Assembly: GCA_030681635.1 (NCBI GenBank) | Contig: JAUXRT010000625.1 | Coordinates: 1-10,479 of the forward strand | Source of the DNA: Reyranella sp. | Lineage (GTDB): Bacteria; Pseudomonadota; Alphaproteobacteria; Reyranellales; Reyranellaceae | Length of the DNA: 10,479 bases | Direction: 5' to 3' | Shown: positions 1 through 8,858 of the stretch, in pieces | Position numbering within the stretch: the stretch's first letter is position 1 | Layout of the letters: the number at the start of each line of letters is the position of its first letter | Notes under the pieces: model-generated | The model's database searches: none | What the model saw: only the letters and a program-made list of their open reading frames with translations | What the model was told of the DNA's origin: nothing | Program-made: the position numbers and the translations under genes

Positions 1-2038
1 CGCTCCCGCCCTTCCTTCGGCAGGCCCTTGCCGTTGTCCTCGATGACGATACGCAGCATGGCGCCATCGTCCTTCAAGCTGAGCGAGATCTCACCGGGTG
101 GCAGCGGTCCCGACGCAGAGGCTTCTCGCCCTTCGATCGCCTCGGCTGAGTTCTTCAGGATGTTGGTCAGCACCTGGCCAACCTGCCGCCGGTCGCAGAT
201 CAACGGGACTGGGCCCTCCGGCAGGTGCGAAACGTAGCGGATATCGGGATTGCCGTTGCGTTGCAGGAACAGCGCCTGCTGGCAAAGCTCCTTGGCGTCC
301 TCGGGCTGCACGGTCGGGCGCGGCATGCGGGCGAAGGACGAGAATTCATCGACCATGCGGCCAATATCGCCGACCTGGCGGATGATCGTATCGGTGCATA
401 TCGTGAAAGTTTCGGGATCGTCCTTGATCTGCTTCAGATAGCGACGCTTCAATCGCTCGGCGGAAAGCTGGATCGGCGTGAGCGGGTTCTTGATCTCGTG
501 CGCGATGCGTCGGGCCACGTCGCCCCAGGCCGCCATGCGCTGCGCCGACATCAGGTCGGTCACGTCGTCGAAGGTCACGACCGAGCCCGCACCTGATGCT
601 GCACTGATGCGCACCAGCAAGGTGCGCCGCGCGCCCCGCTGGAGGATGTCGACCTGTCCCTGGGTAACGCGATCCGGCCGCTCGGCCGCCTGCACCACCA
701 GCGGAGCCAGTTCGGGCATGACATCGGTCAGCGGCCGTTCCAGGACGCCATCCTCGGGCAAGGCCAACAGTTCGAGCGCCGAGCGGTTGCTACGGGTGAC
801 GATACCCTTGCCGTCGACGCTGAGCACGCCGGCCGACACGCCCGCCAGCACGGCATCGGTCAAGCGGCGCCGGGTGTCGAGTTCCTTGTTGGCGCTGACC
901 AATTCGCCACGCTGCTGCTCGATCTGGCTCGCCATGCGATTGAACGAACGCGCCAGCTGACCCAGTTCGTCGTTGGGTGGCCCCTCCTCCACGCGCGTCG
1001 AGAGATCGCCGCCACGCACACGCTCGGCGGCCGCCATCAGCCCGCCGATCGGCGCGGTCAGGCGGGTGGCGAACAGGATTGCCAGCCACACCGCCGCCAG
1101 CAGCATCAGAAAGGCGATCGCACCGCAGACCAGGAAGATGACGAGCTGGCTGCGCTGCAGCGCCTGCTCGATCTGCGAATAGAACGTTCCGGCGAATTCG
1201 ATGCTCTTGATGTAGTCGACGACCCTGAGATCGACAGCATGGCCGGTCGCCAGGAAGAGCGGCTCGCCGACGAAAAGCTGCATCACGAAGTAGGCGCCCT
1301 TCGCGGATTCAAACTGGACCGGGCGTGCCTGATTGACGGCCTGCCAGAGGAACCTCGCGGATGGCAGCGGGTCGACCATGCCCTGATCATCGGCGGCCTG
1401 GGCCTGGGCGATGACGCCCTTGTCGGCATCGAGGACGGTAGCCTCGATGATCGGGCGGCCTTCGATCAGGGTTTTCAGGAGCCGCTTCGTAGCCTCGCCA
1501 TCGCGGACTCCATCGACGCCCAGAGCCTGCAGGGGGCTGGCGATCGCGCCAATATCGCGCAGGATTTCCTCCTCGCGCGCGCGCCGCACCGGCTCGCCGA
1601 TCGCCCGCGCGGCCTCAAAGGCCGCCTGCGACGGCTTCACGACGAAATCCGTCAGATTGAGGAAAAGCAGGGACAGGATGATGGCCACGATCAGCGTCGG
1701 CGTGATGGTGAAGACGCTGCAGACCAGCACGAGACGCATGTGGAGCCGCGAGCCGGCGGCGCCTCGCCGGCGATCCAGCCAGAGTTGCGTCAGGCGAACG
1801 GCAAGCACTGCCACCAGGGCGATGGCAATGACCAGGTCCGAGACCAGGAGGCCGGTCATCCAGCCGAGGGTACCGAATGCCGCCGGCACGAAGCCCGCGA
1901 GCCAGGCATAGGTGACCGCACCGGCCACGATGGCGAGGATGGCGAGGGATACCGCCGCGACACGGCCACTCAGGCCGCGGAGCACCGCGCTTACCATGTC
2001 GCCCAAGCGTGAGCCGCCCAGCGCAGTTGTCACTAAAG

Positions 2039-2042
<4 letters not shown>
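1..2042 (-). CDS. ntrY: NtrY, membrane sensor histidine kinase of the NtrY/NtrX system (3' end cut by the window edge)
   Basis: My own translation gives an uninterrupted 680-codon frame that is still open at base 1. The N-terminus has hydrophobic spans at about residues 29-48, 60-84 and 103-130. An extracytoplasmic region follows to about 298, then a fourth span at about 299-325, a HAMP-like linker and a PAS-like region at about 375-475. The H-box HEIKNPLTP carries the phospho-acceptor His515. The N-box NILKN lies at 627-631 and the first ATP-lid motif DNGKG at 669-673. The final GTGLGL motif lies beyond the edge, so roughly the last 70-90 residues are missing. This four-span PAS/HAMP kinase layout next to ntrBC is typical of NtrY, which phosphorylates NtrX in nitrogen and redox control. 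The proposed start is GTG at 2042, overlapping the ntrC stop as GTGA. GTG at 2033 and ATG at 1997 are in-frame alternatives, and none has a strong Shine-Dalgarno site. Confidence 0.93.
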
Positions 2043-3513
<1,471 letters not shown>

Positions 3514-3517
<4 letters not shown>

Positions 3518-4626
3518 GGGGTTGTCTGTGGGAATTGCATCGGCAGCATCACCCGGAAGGTTGTTCGGCCGGGCTCGCTGTCGAATTCAATGGCCCCGCC
3601 GTGGTCGTTGATGATCTTGGCCACCAATGCAAGACCCAGGCCGGTTCCCGTCGGCTTGTTGGTCACGAAAGCGTCAAACATGTGAGCCCGGATCTCGTCG
3701 AGCACGCCGCGGCCGTTGTCGCGGACCGAAACGACCAGAGGCAGATTGACCCTCGCCTGCTGGCCTGGCACCGCCAGCCGCAGGCCGTGGCGGAATCCGG
3801 TCGATAGTTCGATCTCGCGCTCGCCATTGCCGGGGGTTTCGCAGGCGTTCTTCACCAGGTTGAGGAACACCTGGATGAGCTGGTCGCGATCGCCATGGAC
3901 CTCGGGCAACGACGGGTCGTAGGTCTCGATGAAGCGCACGCCCTTGCCGAAGCCGTTTTCGGACAGGCGGCGAACGTGATTCAGCACCTGGTGGATGTTG
4001 ATCGGACCACGATCGATCGGACGTCCGTCGGCGAATGCCTCCATCCGGTCGACCAGCGCCACGATCCGGTCGGTTTCCTCGCAGATCAGGCTGGTCAGCT
4101 CGCGGTCGCTGTCGGGAACCGACTGCTCGAGAAGCTGGGCGGCGCCGCGGATGCCCGACAGCGGATTCTTGACCTCGTGCGCCAGCATGGCGGCAAGCGC
4201 ACTCACCGAACGGGCGGCGCTACGGTGCGACATCTGCCGGTCGATGTTGCGTGCGATGGTCTGCTCGACCAGCGACACCGCGATCAGCCCGTCGCTGTCG
4301 GCGACCGGCGAAAGACGCAACGCGCAGAACCGGGTACCGATACGCGGCGAGGCCAGTGTGATGCCGTTCTCCGCCACCGCGCCACCGCTCGTTTGTACCT
4401 GCTCGAGCAGCGAGAAGAGCGGCGTATCTTCCGGCACGAACTCGTCCAGCGGATGGCCGATGAGGCGCGCGCGCCCGACTCCGAAGAACTGCTCGGCGGA
4501 AAGATTGGCGTATTGGATGAGCCGGCCGGGATCGACCACCACGACCGCTTCCGAAAGCGAATCGAGGATCGATGCGGAGAACAGCTCGGGCGATGAGCTG
4601 GAGCGCTTGAGCGGGCGCAGGGCCAT
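3514..4626 (-). CDS. ntrB: NtrB (NR-II), nitrogen regulation sensor histidine kinase/phosphatase
   Basis: A 370-residue soluble kinase with no membrane span. A PAS-like sensor region covers about residues 15-125 and includes SEAVVVVDPGRLIQYAN. The dimerisation/phospho-acceptor motif AHEVKNPLSGIRGAAQLLE has His150. The ATPase domain shows the N-box NLVKNACE at 256-263, the G1 motif DNGRGV at 303-308 and the G2 motif TGTGLGLALV at 326-335. Length and motifs match NtrB, which phosphorylates or dephosphorylates NtrC in response to PII protein, glutamine and 2-oxoglutarate. The ATG follows the dusB stop with no gap (TAA then ATG), with an AGGCGG stretch inside the dusB tail as a possible ribosome site. 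Its 3' end overlaps ntrC by four bases. The neighbours make this the cytosolic NtrB rather than a second NtrY-type kinase. Confidence 0.96.
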
Positions 4627-5634
4627 TTAGGCCGCCTGCCGATCCAGGACGGGAAGGAAGAAGGCCGCGAGCATGGCCCGCACCTTGGCCGGGTCGGGCT
4701 CGCGATTGACCGCGCCGCGGAAGTCGGCCGACGCCGGCAGGCCCTTGGAGTACCAGCCGAGGTGCTTGCGCGCCATGCGCACGCCGGTTTCGAGGCCATA
4801 GTGCTCGAGCATCGATTCGTAGTGGGCGCGCACGATGGCGTACTGCTCGGCGAGCGGCGGATCGGGAAGCCGCTCACCCGTCCGCAGATAGTGGATGGCC
4901 TGGTTGAGGAACCAGGGCCGCCCATAGGCCCCGCGGCCGATCATCAGCCCGTCGGCGCCCGACTGGGCCAAGGCCTGATCGACGTCGTCGAGCGTGTTGA
5001 TGTCGCCGTTCACGATCACCGGCAGCTTGGTCGCGGCCTTGACGTTGGCCACGAACGCCCAGTCGGCGTGGCCTTCGTTGAACTGGCACCGCGTGCGGCC
5101 GTGCACGGTCAGCATCCGGATACCGCAAGCCTCGGCGATGCGCGCGAGATTGGGCGCATTGCGGTTGGTCTCGTCCCAGCCCGTGCGCATCTTGAGCGTC
5201 ACCGGCAGCTTCACGGCCTTGACCGTGGCTTCGAGGATCTTCGCGGCATGGACCTCGTCGCGCATCAGCGAGGAGCCGGCATGGCCGTTCACGACCTTCT
5301 TCACCGGACAGCCGAAGTTGATGTCGATGATGGCGGCGCCCCGGTCCTCGTTGAGCTTGGCGGCCTCAGCCATCACTTCGGGCTCGCAGCCGGCGAGCTG
5401 GACAGACATCGGGAACTCTTCCGGCGAGTTCTTGGCCATCAGCAGCGTCTTGCGGTTCTCGCGCACCATCGCCGCCGAGGCGATCATCTCCGACACGACC
5501 AGCCCGGCACCGCCGCGCTTCACCATCCGGCGGAAAGGCATGTCGGTAACCCCCGACATCGGCGCCAGGATGACGGGGTCCTCGAGACGGACGGGACCGA
5601 TATCGACAGGGTGGAGTCGCGGGACGCTGGCCAT
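4627..5634 (-). CDS. dusB: tRNA-dihydrouridine synthase DusB (NifR3 family)
   Basis: A 335-residue FMN-dependent TIM-barrel enzyme that reduces specific uridines in the tRNA D-loop to dihydrouridine using NADPH. The N-terminal flavin-binding segment VILAPMSGVTDMPFRR lies at 21-36. The signature DINFGCP at 104-110 carries the catalytic Cys109, followed by KKVVNGHAGSSLM. Further FMN-site segments are LKMRTGW (147-153), TVHGRTR (176-182), VNGDI (208-212) and GLMIGRGAYGRPW (229-241). This is the nifR3/ORF1 gene long known as the first gene of the ntrBC operon in Rhodobacter, Rhizobium and Azospirillum. It likely keeps that role here, because ntrB starts on the next base after its stop. The ATG at 5634 has only a weak AGAG-type ribosome site. 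The upstream gap holds a palindrome that may control the whole operon. Confidence 0.96.
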   Translation of the reverse strand: MASVPRLHPVDIGPVRLEDPVILAPMSGVTDMPFRRMVKRGGAGLVVSEMIASAAMVRENRKTLLMAKNSPEEFPMSVQLAGCEPEVMAEAAKLNEDRGAAIIDINFGCPVKKVVNGHAGSSLMRDEVHAAKILEATVKAVKLPVTLKMRTGWDETNRNAPNLARIAEACGIRMLTVHGRTRCQFNEGHADWAFVANVKAATKLPVIVNGDINTLDDVDQALAQSGADGLMIGRGAYGRPWFLNQAIHYLRTGERLPDPPLAEQYAIVRAHYESMLEHYGLETGVRMARKHLGWYSKGLPASADFRGAVNREPDPAKVRAMLAAFFLPVLDRQAA

Positions 5635-5646
5635 TTCTCTTGCTCA

Positions 5647-5653
5647 GTTAATA
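5647..5653 (-). promoter_or_regulatory. TATTAAC element upstream of dusB, possible -10
   Basis: On the minus strand TATTAAC ends 12 bases before the dusB ATG and resembles a -10 hexamer (TATTAA against TATAAT, four of six). A TTGTGC at the edge of the palindrome lies 15 bases upstream, a short spacing for a -35. If this is the -10, the leader would be only about 6 bases long and the palindrome would cover the -35/spacer region. This is a weak match. Confidence 0.25.
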
Positions 5654-5659
5654 GGCATC

Positions 5660-5674
5660 TTGTGCAGTGCACAA
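5660..5674. promoter_or_regulatory. Perfect 15-base palindrome, candidate operator
   Basis: TTGTGCA-G-TGCACAA is a perfect inverted repeat with 7-base arms around one central base, 26 bases upstream of the dusB ATG. It contains the TGCAC/GTGCA elements seen in NtrC-type sites, but arranged as GTGCA-N-TGCAC and not as the classic GCAC-N7-GTGC. NtrC binding is therefore only one possibility, and another dimeric regulator is equally possible. The position is compatible with control of dusB-ntrBC. NtrC-dependent autorepression of this operon is known in Rhizobium. Confidence 0.5.
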
Positions 5675-5743
5675 TAATTGAGCGAGCATTACCGAGTCCA
5701 GCCCACTTCTGCAAGCGTCCGAAGTGCGCCCCCCCTGTCGCGG

Positions 5744-5753
5744 TGTTATTAAC
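5744..5753 (+). promoter_or_regulatory. Extended -10-like element just upstream of ispDF
   Basis: TG at 5744-5745, one base, then TATTAA at 5747-5752 fits the extended -10 pattern TGnTATAAT in four of six hexamer positions. The expected transcription start, about 7 bases downstream, falls at or next to the GTG start codon at 5759. That agrees with the lack of a ribosome-binding site and suggests a leaderless mRNA. I see no -35 hexamer at normal spacing. Confidence 0.3.
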
Positions 5754-5758
5754 CGGCG

Positions 5759-6925
5759 GTGCCCACCTGTACTGCCCTGATCGTCGCCGCCGGCCGCGGC
5801 AGCCGCTTCGGCGGTCCCCTGCCCAAGCAGTATGCGCTTTTGGACGGCCAGCCGGTCCTGCGGCACACAATCAGCGCGCTGCGGGGCGCCCCCGGAATCG
5901 GCCGCATCCAGGTCGTGATCGCCCCGGGGGACGAGCCTCACTATCAGGCCTCGGCTGCCGGCTTCGACCTGCCGCCGCCAGTCCTGGGCGGGGCCAGCCG
6001 GCAGCTTTCGGTCCTGAAGGGGCTGGAGGCGTTGGCCGGCGCTCCTCCCGACTTCGTTGCCGTGCACGATGGCGCCCGTCCCTTCGTTCGGCCTGCCGAC
6101 ATTGCCGGCTGTCTCGACGCAGCGGCGGCACCGGGCGTCGACGGCGCGATCCTGGGTATCGCGCTTGCCGACACGCTGAAGCGCGTTGCGGGAGATGGCG
6201 TCATTTCAGAGACGGTTCCACGTTCCAACCTATGGCGGGCACAGACGCCCCAAGTTTTCCGCTTCGCTTCGCTGCTCCAGGCACATCGTGCGGCCGCCGC
6301 GCTTGGCGTCGCTGAGTCGACCGCCCTCACCGACGATGCCGCCGTCGCCGAACGCGCGGGCCTCAAAGTTGTCATGGTGGCCGGCAGCGGCGACAACCCG
6401 AAGATCACCACGGCCGAGGACATGCAGCGCGCATCGACGATGGAAACACGCACGGCGTTCGGCTTCGACGTGCACGGTTTCGCGCCTGGCAGCGCCGTCA
6501 TGCTGGGCGGCATTGCCGTTCCGCATACTCATGCGCTCAGCGGCCACTCGGATGCCGACGTGGCGCTGCATGCGCTGACCGATGCCGTCCTGGGCACCAT
6601 CGGCGCCGGCGATATCGGCAAGCACTTTCCGCCGTCGGATCCGCAATGGCGCGGCGCCTCGTCGGATCGCTTCCTGCGTCACGCCGTCGGGCTTCTAGCC
6701 GAGCGCGGTGGCCGGATCGTCCATCTCGACCTCACCGTGATCTGCGAGGCGCCACGTGTCGGGCCGCACCGCGACGGGATGATCGACAGCATCGCCCGCA
6801 TCGCCGGCATCGACCGCGACCGGGTGAGCGTGAAGGCCACGACCACGGAAGGGCTGGGTTTCACCGGTCGCCGCGAAGGCATCGCCGCGCAGGCGGTCGC
6901 GACCGTCGAAGTGCCCAGAAGATAG
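5759..6925 (+). CDS. ispDF: Bifunctional IspD/IspF: MEP cytidylyltransferase and MECDP synthase
   Basis: A 388-residue fusion of two non-mevalonate isoprenoid enzymes. The IspD part (about 1-225) transfers CMP from CTP to methylerythritol phosphate. It shows ALIVAAGRGSRFGG with PKQY at 6-25, HDGARPFV at 103-110, the ADTLKR segment at 137-142, TPQVF at 163-167 and NPKITTAEDM near 213-222. The IspF part (about 230-388) cyclises the CDP-linked intermediate. It shows metal ligands Asp237 and His239 in FDVH, GHSDADVALHALTD with His271, DIGKHFPPSD at 285-294 and TTTEGLGFTGR at 361-371. The fusion is well known in alphaproteobacteria and epsilonproteobacteria. The linker is very short, and Met228 sits where a free IspF would begin. 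GTG is the only sensible start, because an in-frame TAA lies six bases upstream. No Shine-Dalgarno site is visible. pncC follows after eight bases. Confidence 0.97.
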   Translation: MPTCTALIVAAGRGSRFGGPLPKQYALLDGQPVLRHTISALRGAPGIGRIQVVIAPGDEPHYQASAAGFDLPPPVLGGASRQLSVLKGLEALAGAPPDFVAVHDGARPFVRPADIAGCLDAAAAPGVDGAILGIALADTLKRVAGDGVISETVPRSNLWRAQTPQVFRFASLLQAHRAAAALGVAESTALTDDAAVAERAGLKVVMVAGSGDNPKITTAEDMQRASTMETRTAFGFDVHGFAPGSAVMLGGIAVPHTHALSGHSDADVALHALTDAVLGTIGAGDIGKHFPPSDPQWRGASSDRFLRHAVGLLAERGGRIVHLDLTVICEAPRVGPHRDGMIDSIARIAGIDRDRVSVKATTTEGLGFTGRREGIAAQAVATVEVPRR

Positions 6926-6928
6926 AGG
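6924..6928 (+). promoter_or_regulatory. Ribosome-binding site for pncC/cinA
   Basis: AGAGG lies five bases before the ATG at 6934 and is partly built from the TAG stop of ispDF (6923-6925). It decides the start of the downstream gene at 6934. The same open frame extends upstream, but that part is the shadow of ispF. Confidence 0.6.
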
Positions 6929-6933
6929 TTCGC

Positions 6934-7425
6934 ATGTTCGATCACGAAATCAGGGCGGCGGCGGAGCACGTGCTGGTCGCCTGCCGCAAGAAGAAGCTTA
7001 AACTCGTCACAGCCGAGTCCTGCACCGGCGGTCTGGTCGCTGCCGCCCTCACCGCCATCGCAGGCTCATCCGACGTCGTCGAACGCGGCTTCGTCACTTA
7101 TGCCAATGAAGCCAAGCGGGAAATGCTGGGCGTGTCATGGGATGCGCTGCTCGGCCATGGCGCGGTGAGCGAACCCGTCGCTCGCGCGATGGCGGCAGGC
7201 GCCCTCGCCCATTCCCAGGCGGATATCGCGGTATCGGTGACGGGTGTCGCCGGCCCCGGCGGCGGCAGTGACGAAAAGCCTGTCGGGCTGGTCCATCTGG
7301 CCGCGGTCCGGGCCGGCCACGAGCCGATTGCTGAACGCCATGTCTTCCCCGGCGATCGTGACGGGATCCGCCGCGTCGCGGTCCTTACCGCGCTTGCGAT
7401 GCTGGCATCACTGGCCGAGCGCTAG
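6934..7425 (+). CDS. pncC: CinA C-terminal domain protein, nicotinamide-nucleotide amidohydrolase (PncC family)
   Basis: This 163-residue protein is the size of the stand-alone PncC/YgaD family, which deamidates NMN to nicotinate mononucleotide in pyridine-nucleotide recycling. Family signatures are clear: TAESCTGG at 26-33, RGFVTYANEAK at 51-61, GAVSEPVARAMA at 76-87, SVTGVAGPGG at 101-110 and KPVGLVH at 115-121. The N-terminal nucleotide-hydrolase-like domain of full-length CinA is absent, so any link to competence is unlikely. The start at ATG 6934 is chosen for its AGAGG site and because family members begin at this point. Spacing of eight bases from ispDF implies co-transcription. Its last 41 bases overlap the 3' end of the convergent ratA-like gene. 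The family is clear, while the enzymatic activity is inferred from homologues. Confidence 0.93.
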   Translation: MFDHEIRAAAEHVLVACRKKKLKLVTAESCTGGLVAAALTAIAGSSDVVERGFVTYANEAKREMLGVSWDALLGHGAVSEPVARAMAAGALAHSQADIAVSVTGVAGPGGGSDEKPVGLVHLAAVRAGHEPIAERHVFPGDRDGIRRVAVLTALAMLASLAER

Positions 7426-7873
7426 GTTTGCCGTAGAGCTGCAGCGCGCGGGCCTCGAAAGCCGAGACCATGCGCCGGACCGCCTCCGCGAAAAGCAGGC
7501 GAACCGTCTGCTGCAGCAGCATCGAGCGAAAGTCGAATTCGAGTTCGAAGTCGATCATCGTGCCATGGGGATCGGGCTGAAATGTCCAGCGGCTGGTCAG
7601 CCGGCGGAACGGGCCCTCGATCCCCGTCGTGTCGATGCGCGGTCCGCCCGGATGATCCGGCGCGAGTTCGACACGGGATACGAACTTCTCGTGGAACGGC
7701 CCGAAGCCGATCGCCAGCTCGGCGATCTCGATCGTTGGACTCTCGCGCCGCCGGATACGGCCGGCCTGACACCACGGCAGGAACTCGGGATAGCGGGCAA
7801 CATCCGCCACGAGGTCGAACAGTTGCATCGGCGCATGGCCGACCAGGCGGCGTTCGGCGTGGCGGGTCGGCAA
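7385..7873 (-). CDS. ratA: RatA/COQ10-like SRPBCC (START-type) protein, probable ubiquinone-binding factor
   Basis: A 162-residue single-domain START-fold protein. Diagnostic segments are VADVARYPEFLPWC at 22-35, EGPFRRLTSRWTFQP at 86-100, DFELEFDFRS at 108-117, and a C-terminal helix FAEAVRRMVSAFEARA at 128-142. These match bacterial RatA and mitochondrial Coq10, a coenzyme Q-binding protein needed for efficient respiration. The 'toxin RatA' label comes from E. coli, where it was reported to block 70S assembly. No antitoxin partner is seen here. Its place after lipA in the pdh-lpd-lipA cluster favours a respiratory role. The TTG at 7873 is the only usable start before an in-frame stop at 7892-7894, and it matches the N-terminus of the family. 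The next ATG, at codon 16, would remove the first strand. The gene starts seven bases after the lipA stop. Its last 12-13 codons, a nonconserved tail, overlap pncC. Confidence 0.88.
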   Translation of the reverse strand: MPTRHAERRLVGHAPMQLFDLVADVARYPEFLPWCQAGRIRRRESPTIEIAELAIGFGPFHEKFVSRVELAPDHPGGPRIDTTGIEGPFRRLTSRWTFQPDPHGTMIDFELEFDFRSMLLQQTVRLLFAEAVRRMVSAFEARALQLYGKPSARPVMPASQAR

Positions 7874-7880
7874 GGGTCGG

Positions 7881-8852
7881 TCAGGCCCGCGTCAGTGCGG
7901 CCAGCCGCTCCGACCGGGCGGCACGCAGTCGGGTGAAATCGTCGCCCGCGTGATAGCTCGAACGCGTGAGCGGCGATGCCGAGACCATCAGGAAGCCCTT
8001 GGCCCGGGCGAGTTGCGCCAGTTCGTCGAACTCCGCCGGCGTCCAGAAGCGATCGAGGGCTGCGTGCTTGGGCGTGGGCTGCAGGTATTGGCCGACGGTC
8101 AGGAAATCGACATCGGCCGCGCGCAGGTCGTCCATCACCTGCAGGATCTCCTCGCGCGTCTCGCCGAGGCCCACCATCAGGCCTGACTTGGTGAACATCG
8201 ACGGATCGATCTCCTTCACCTTCGCCAGCAGCTGCAGCGACGTGAAGTAGCGGGCGCCGGGCCGGATCGTCGGATAGAGGCGTGGCACCGTCTCGAGATT
8301 ATGGTTGAAGACATCCGGCCGCGCCGCGACCACGGTCTCGATGGCCCCGCTCTTGCGCATGAAGTCGGGCGTCAGGATCTCGACGGTCGTATTGGGTGCC
8401 GCGCCGTGCAGGGCCGTGATCACCTGGGCGAAATGCCCCGCCCCGCCGTCATCGAGGTCGTCGCGATCGACCGAGGTGACGACGACGTGGCCGAGGCCGA
8501 GCCTGCCGACCGCCTGGGCGATATTGGCCGGTTCGTGCGGATTGAGCGCGCCCGGCTTGCCGGTGGCGACGTTGCAGAAGGCGCAGGCCCGCGTGCAGGT
8601 CTCACCCATGATCATGAAAGTGGCGTGCTTCTGCTTCCAGCACTCGCCGATGTTCGGGCAGGCCGCCTCTTCGCAAACCGTCGTCAGCCCGAACTCGCGC
8701 ATCAGCCGCTTGGTCTCTGCATATTCCGGCGAGTTGGGCGCACGCACGCGGATCCAGTCCGGCTTGCGCTGAATCGGATTGTCCGGCCGGCGCGCCTTCT
8801 CGGGATGGCGTTCGGCGCGGCTCAGGGGGAACTTGTCGTGCGATCCGTCCAT
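7881..8852 (-). CDS. lipA: Lipoyl synthase LipA
   Basis: A 323-residue radical-SAM enzyme that inserts two sulfurs into octanoyl groups on the E2 and H-protein lipoyl domains. It carries both [4Fe-4S] cluster sets. The auxiliary cluster cysteines are Cys60, Cys65 and Cys71 in CEEAACPNIGEC, and the radical-SAM cysteines are Cys86, Cys90 and Cys93 in ETCTRACAFCNV. The family C-terminal RSSYHAG motif at 297-303 supplies the serine ligand of the auxiliary cluster. Other family segments are VVTSVDRDDLDDGG and LMVGLGET. Length is normal. ATG lies six bases after the lpdA stop with a short TAGG-type ribosome site. Location downstream of pdhC and lpdA puts the lipoyl-making enzyme with the complex that uses it. 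lipB is not in this window. Confidence 0.98.
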   Translation of the reverse strand: MDGSHDKFPLSRAERHPEKARRPDNPIQRKPDWIRVRAPNSPEYAETKRLMREFGLTTVCEEAACPNIGECWKQKHATFMIMGETCTRACAFCNVATGKPGALNPHEPANIAQAVGRLGLGHVVVTSVDRDDLDDGGAGHFAQVITALHGAAPNTTVEILTPDFMRKSGAIETVVAARPDVFNHNLETVPRLYPTIRPGARYFTSLQLLAKVKEIDPSMFTKSGLMVGLGETREEILQVMDDLRAADVDFLTVGQYLQPTPKHAALDRFWTPAEFDELAQLARAKGFLMVSASPLTRSSYHAGDDFTRLRAARSERLAALTRA

Positions 8853-8858
8853 GACGGC

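Larger units (their letters stand above)
5635..5758. promoter_or_regulatory. Divergent intergenic region between dusB-ntrBCY and ispDF-pncC
   Basis: These 124 bases are the only substantial gap in the window and must hold the start signals for both the leftward dusB-ntr operon and the rightward ispDF genes. They are more AT-rich in two patches (5645-5680 and 5744-5753) than the surrounding coding DNA. Visible elements are a perfect palindrome at 5660-5674, copies of TATTAAC in opposite orientations near each start codon, and a run of seven C at 5729-5735. No small reading frame worth calling is present. That promoters lie here is inferred from gene orientation and not from a strong consensus match. 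Confidence 0.7.

Noticed and set aside
1239..2012. 257-codon plus-strand open frame opposite ntrY
   Set aside because: Low-complexity charged product antisense to the clear NtrY transmembrane and sensor region.
5729..5735. Run of seven C in the intergenic gap
   Set aside because: Too short to claim slippage control or structure. It is noncoding, so it cannot cause phase-variable frameshifting of ispDF.
4762..6315. 517-codon open frame on the plus strand across dusB, the gap and ispDF
   Set aside because: It runs antisense to dusB and then out of frame through ispDF, and it shows no family motif. It is explained by GC-rich codon bias.
6646..6933. Upstream extension of the pncC frame
   Set aside because: This stretch lies inside ispF in another frame and encodes Arg-rich nonsense. 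The family N-terminus and the AGAGG site place the start at 6934.
7426..7470. Possible terminator hairpin after pncC
   Set aside because: Only a four-base CTCG/CGAG stem is seen, with no T-tract, and it lies within ratA coding sequence.
7385..7873. Toxin-antitoxin system based on the RatA name
   Set aside because: No antitoxin gene is adjacent, and the gene sits in a metabolic operon. The COQ10-like reading fits better.
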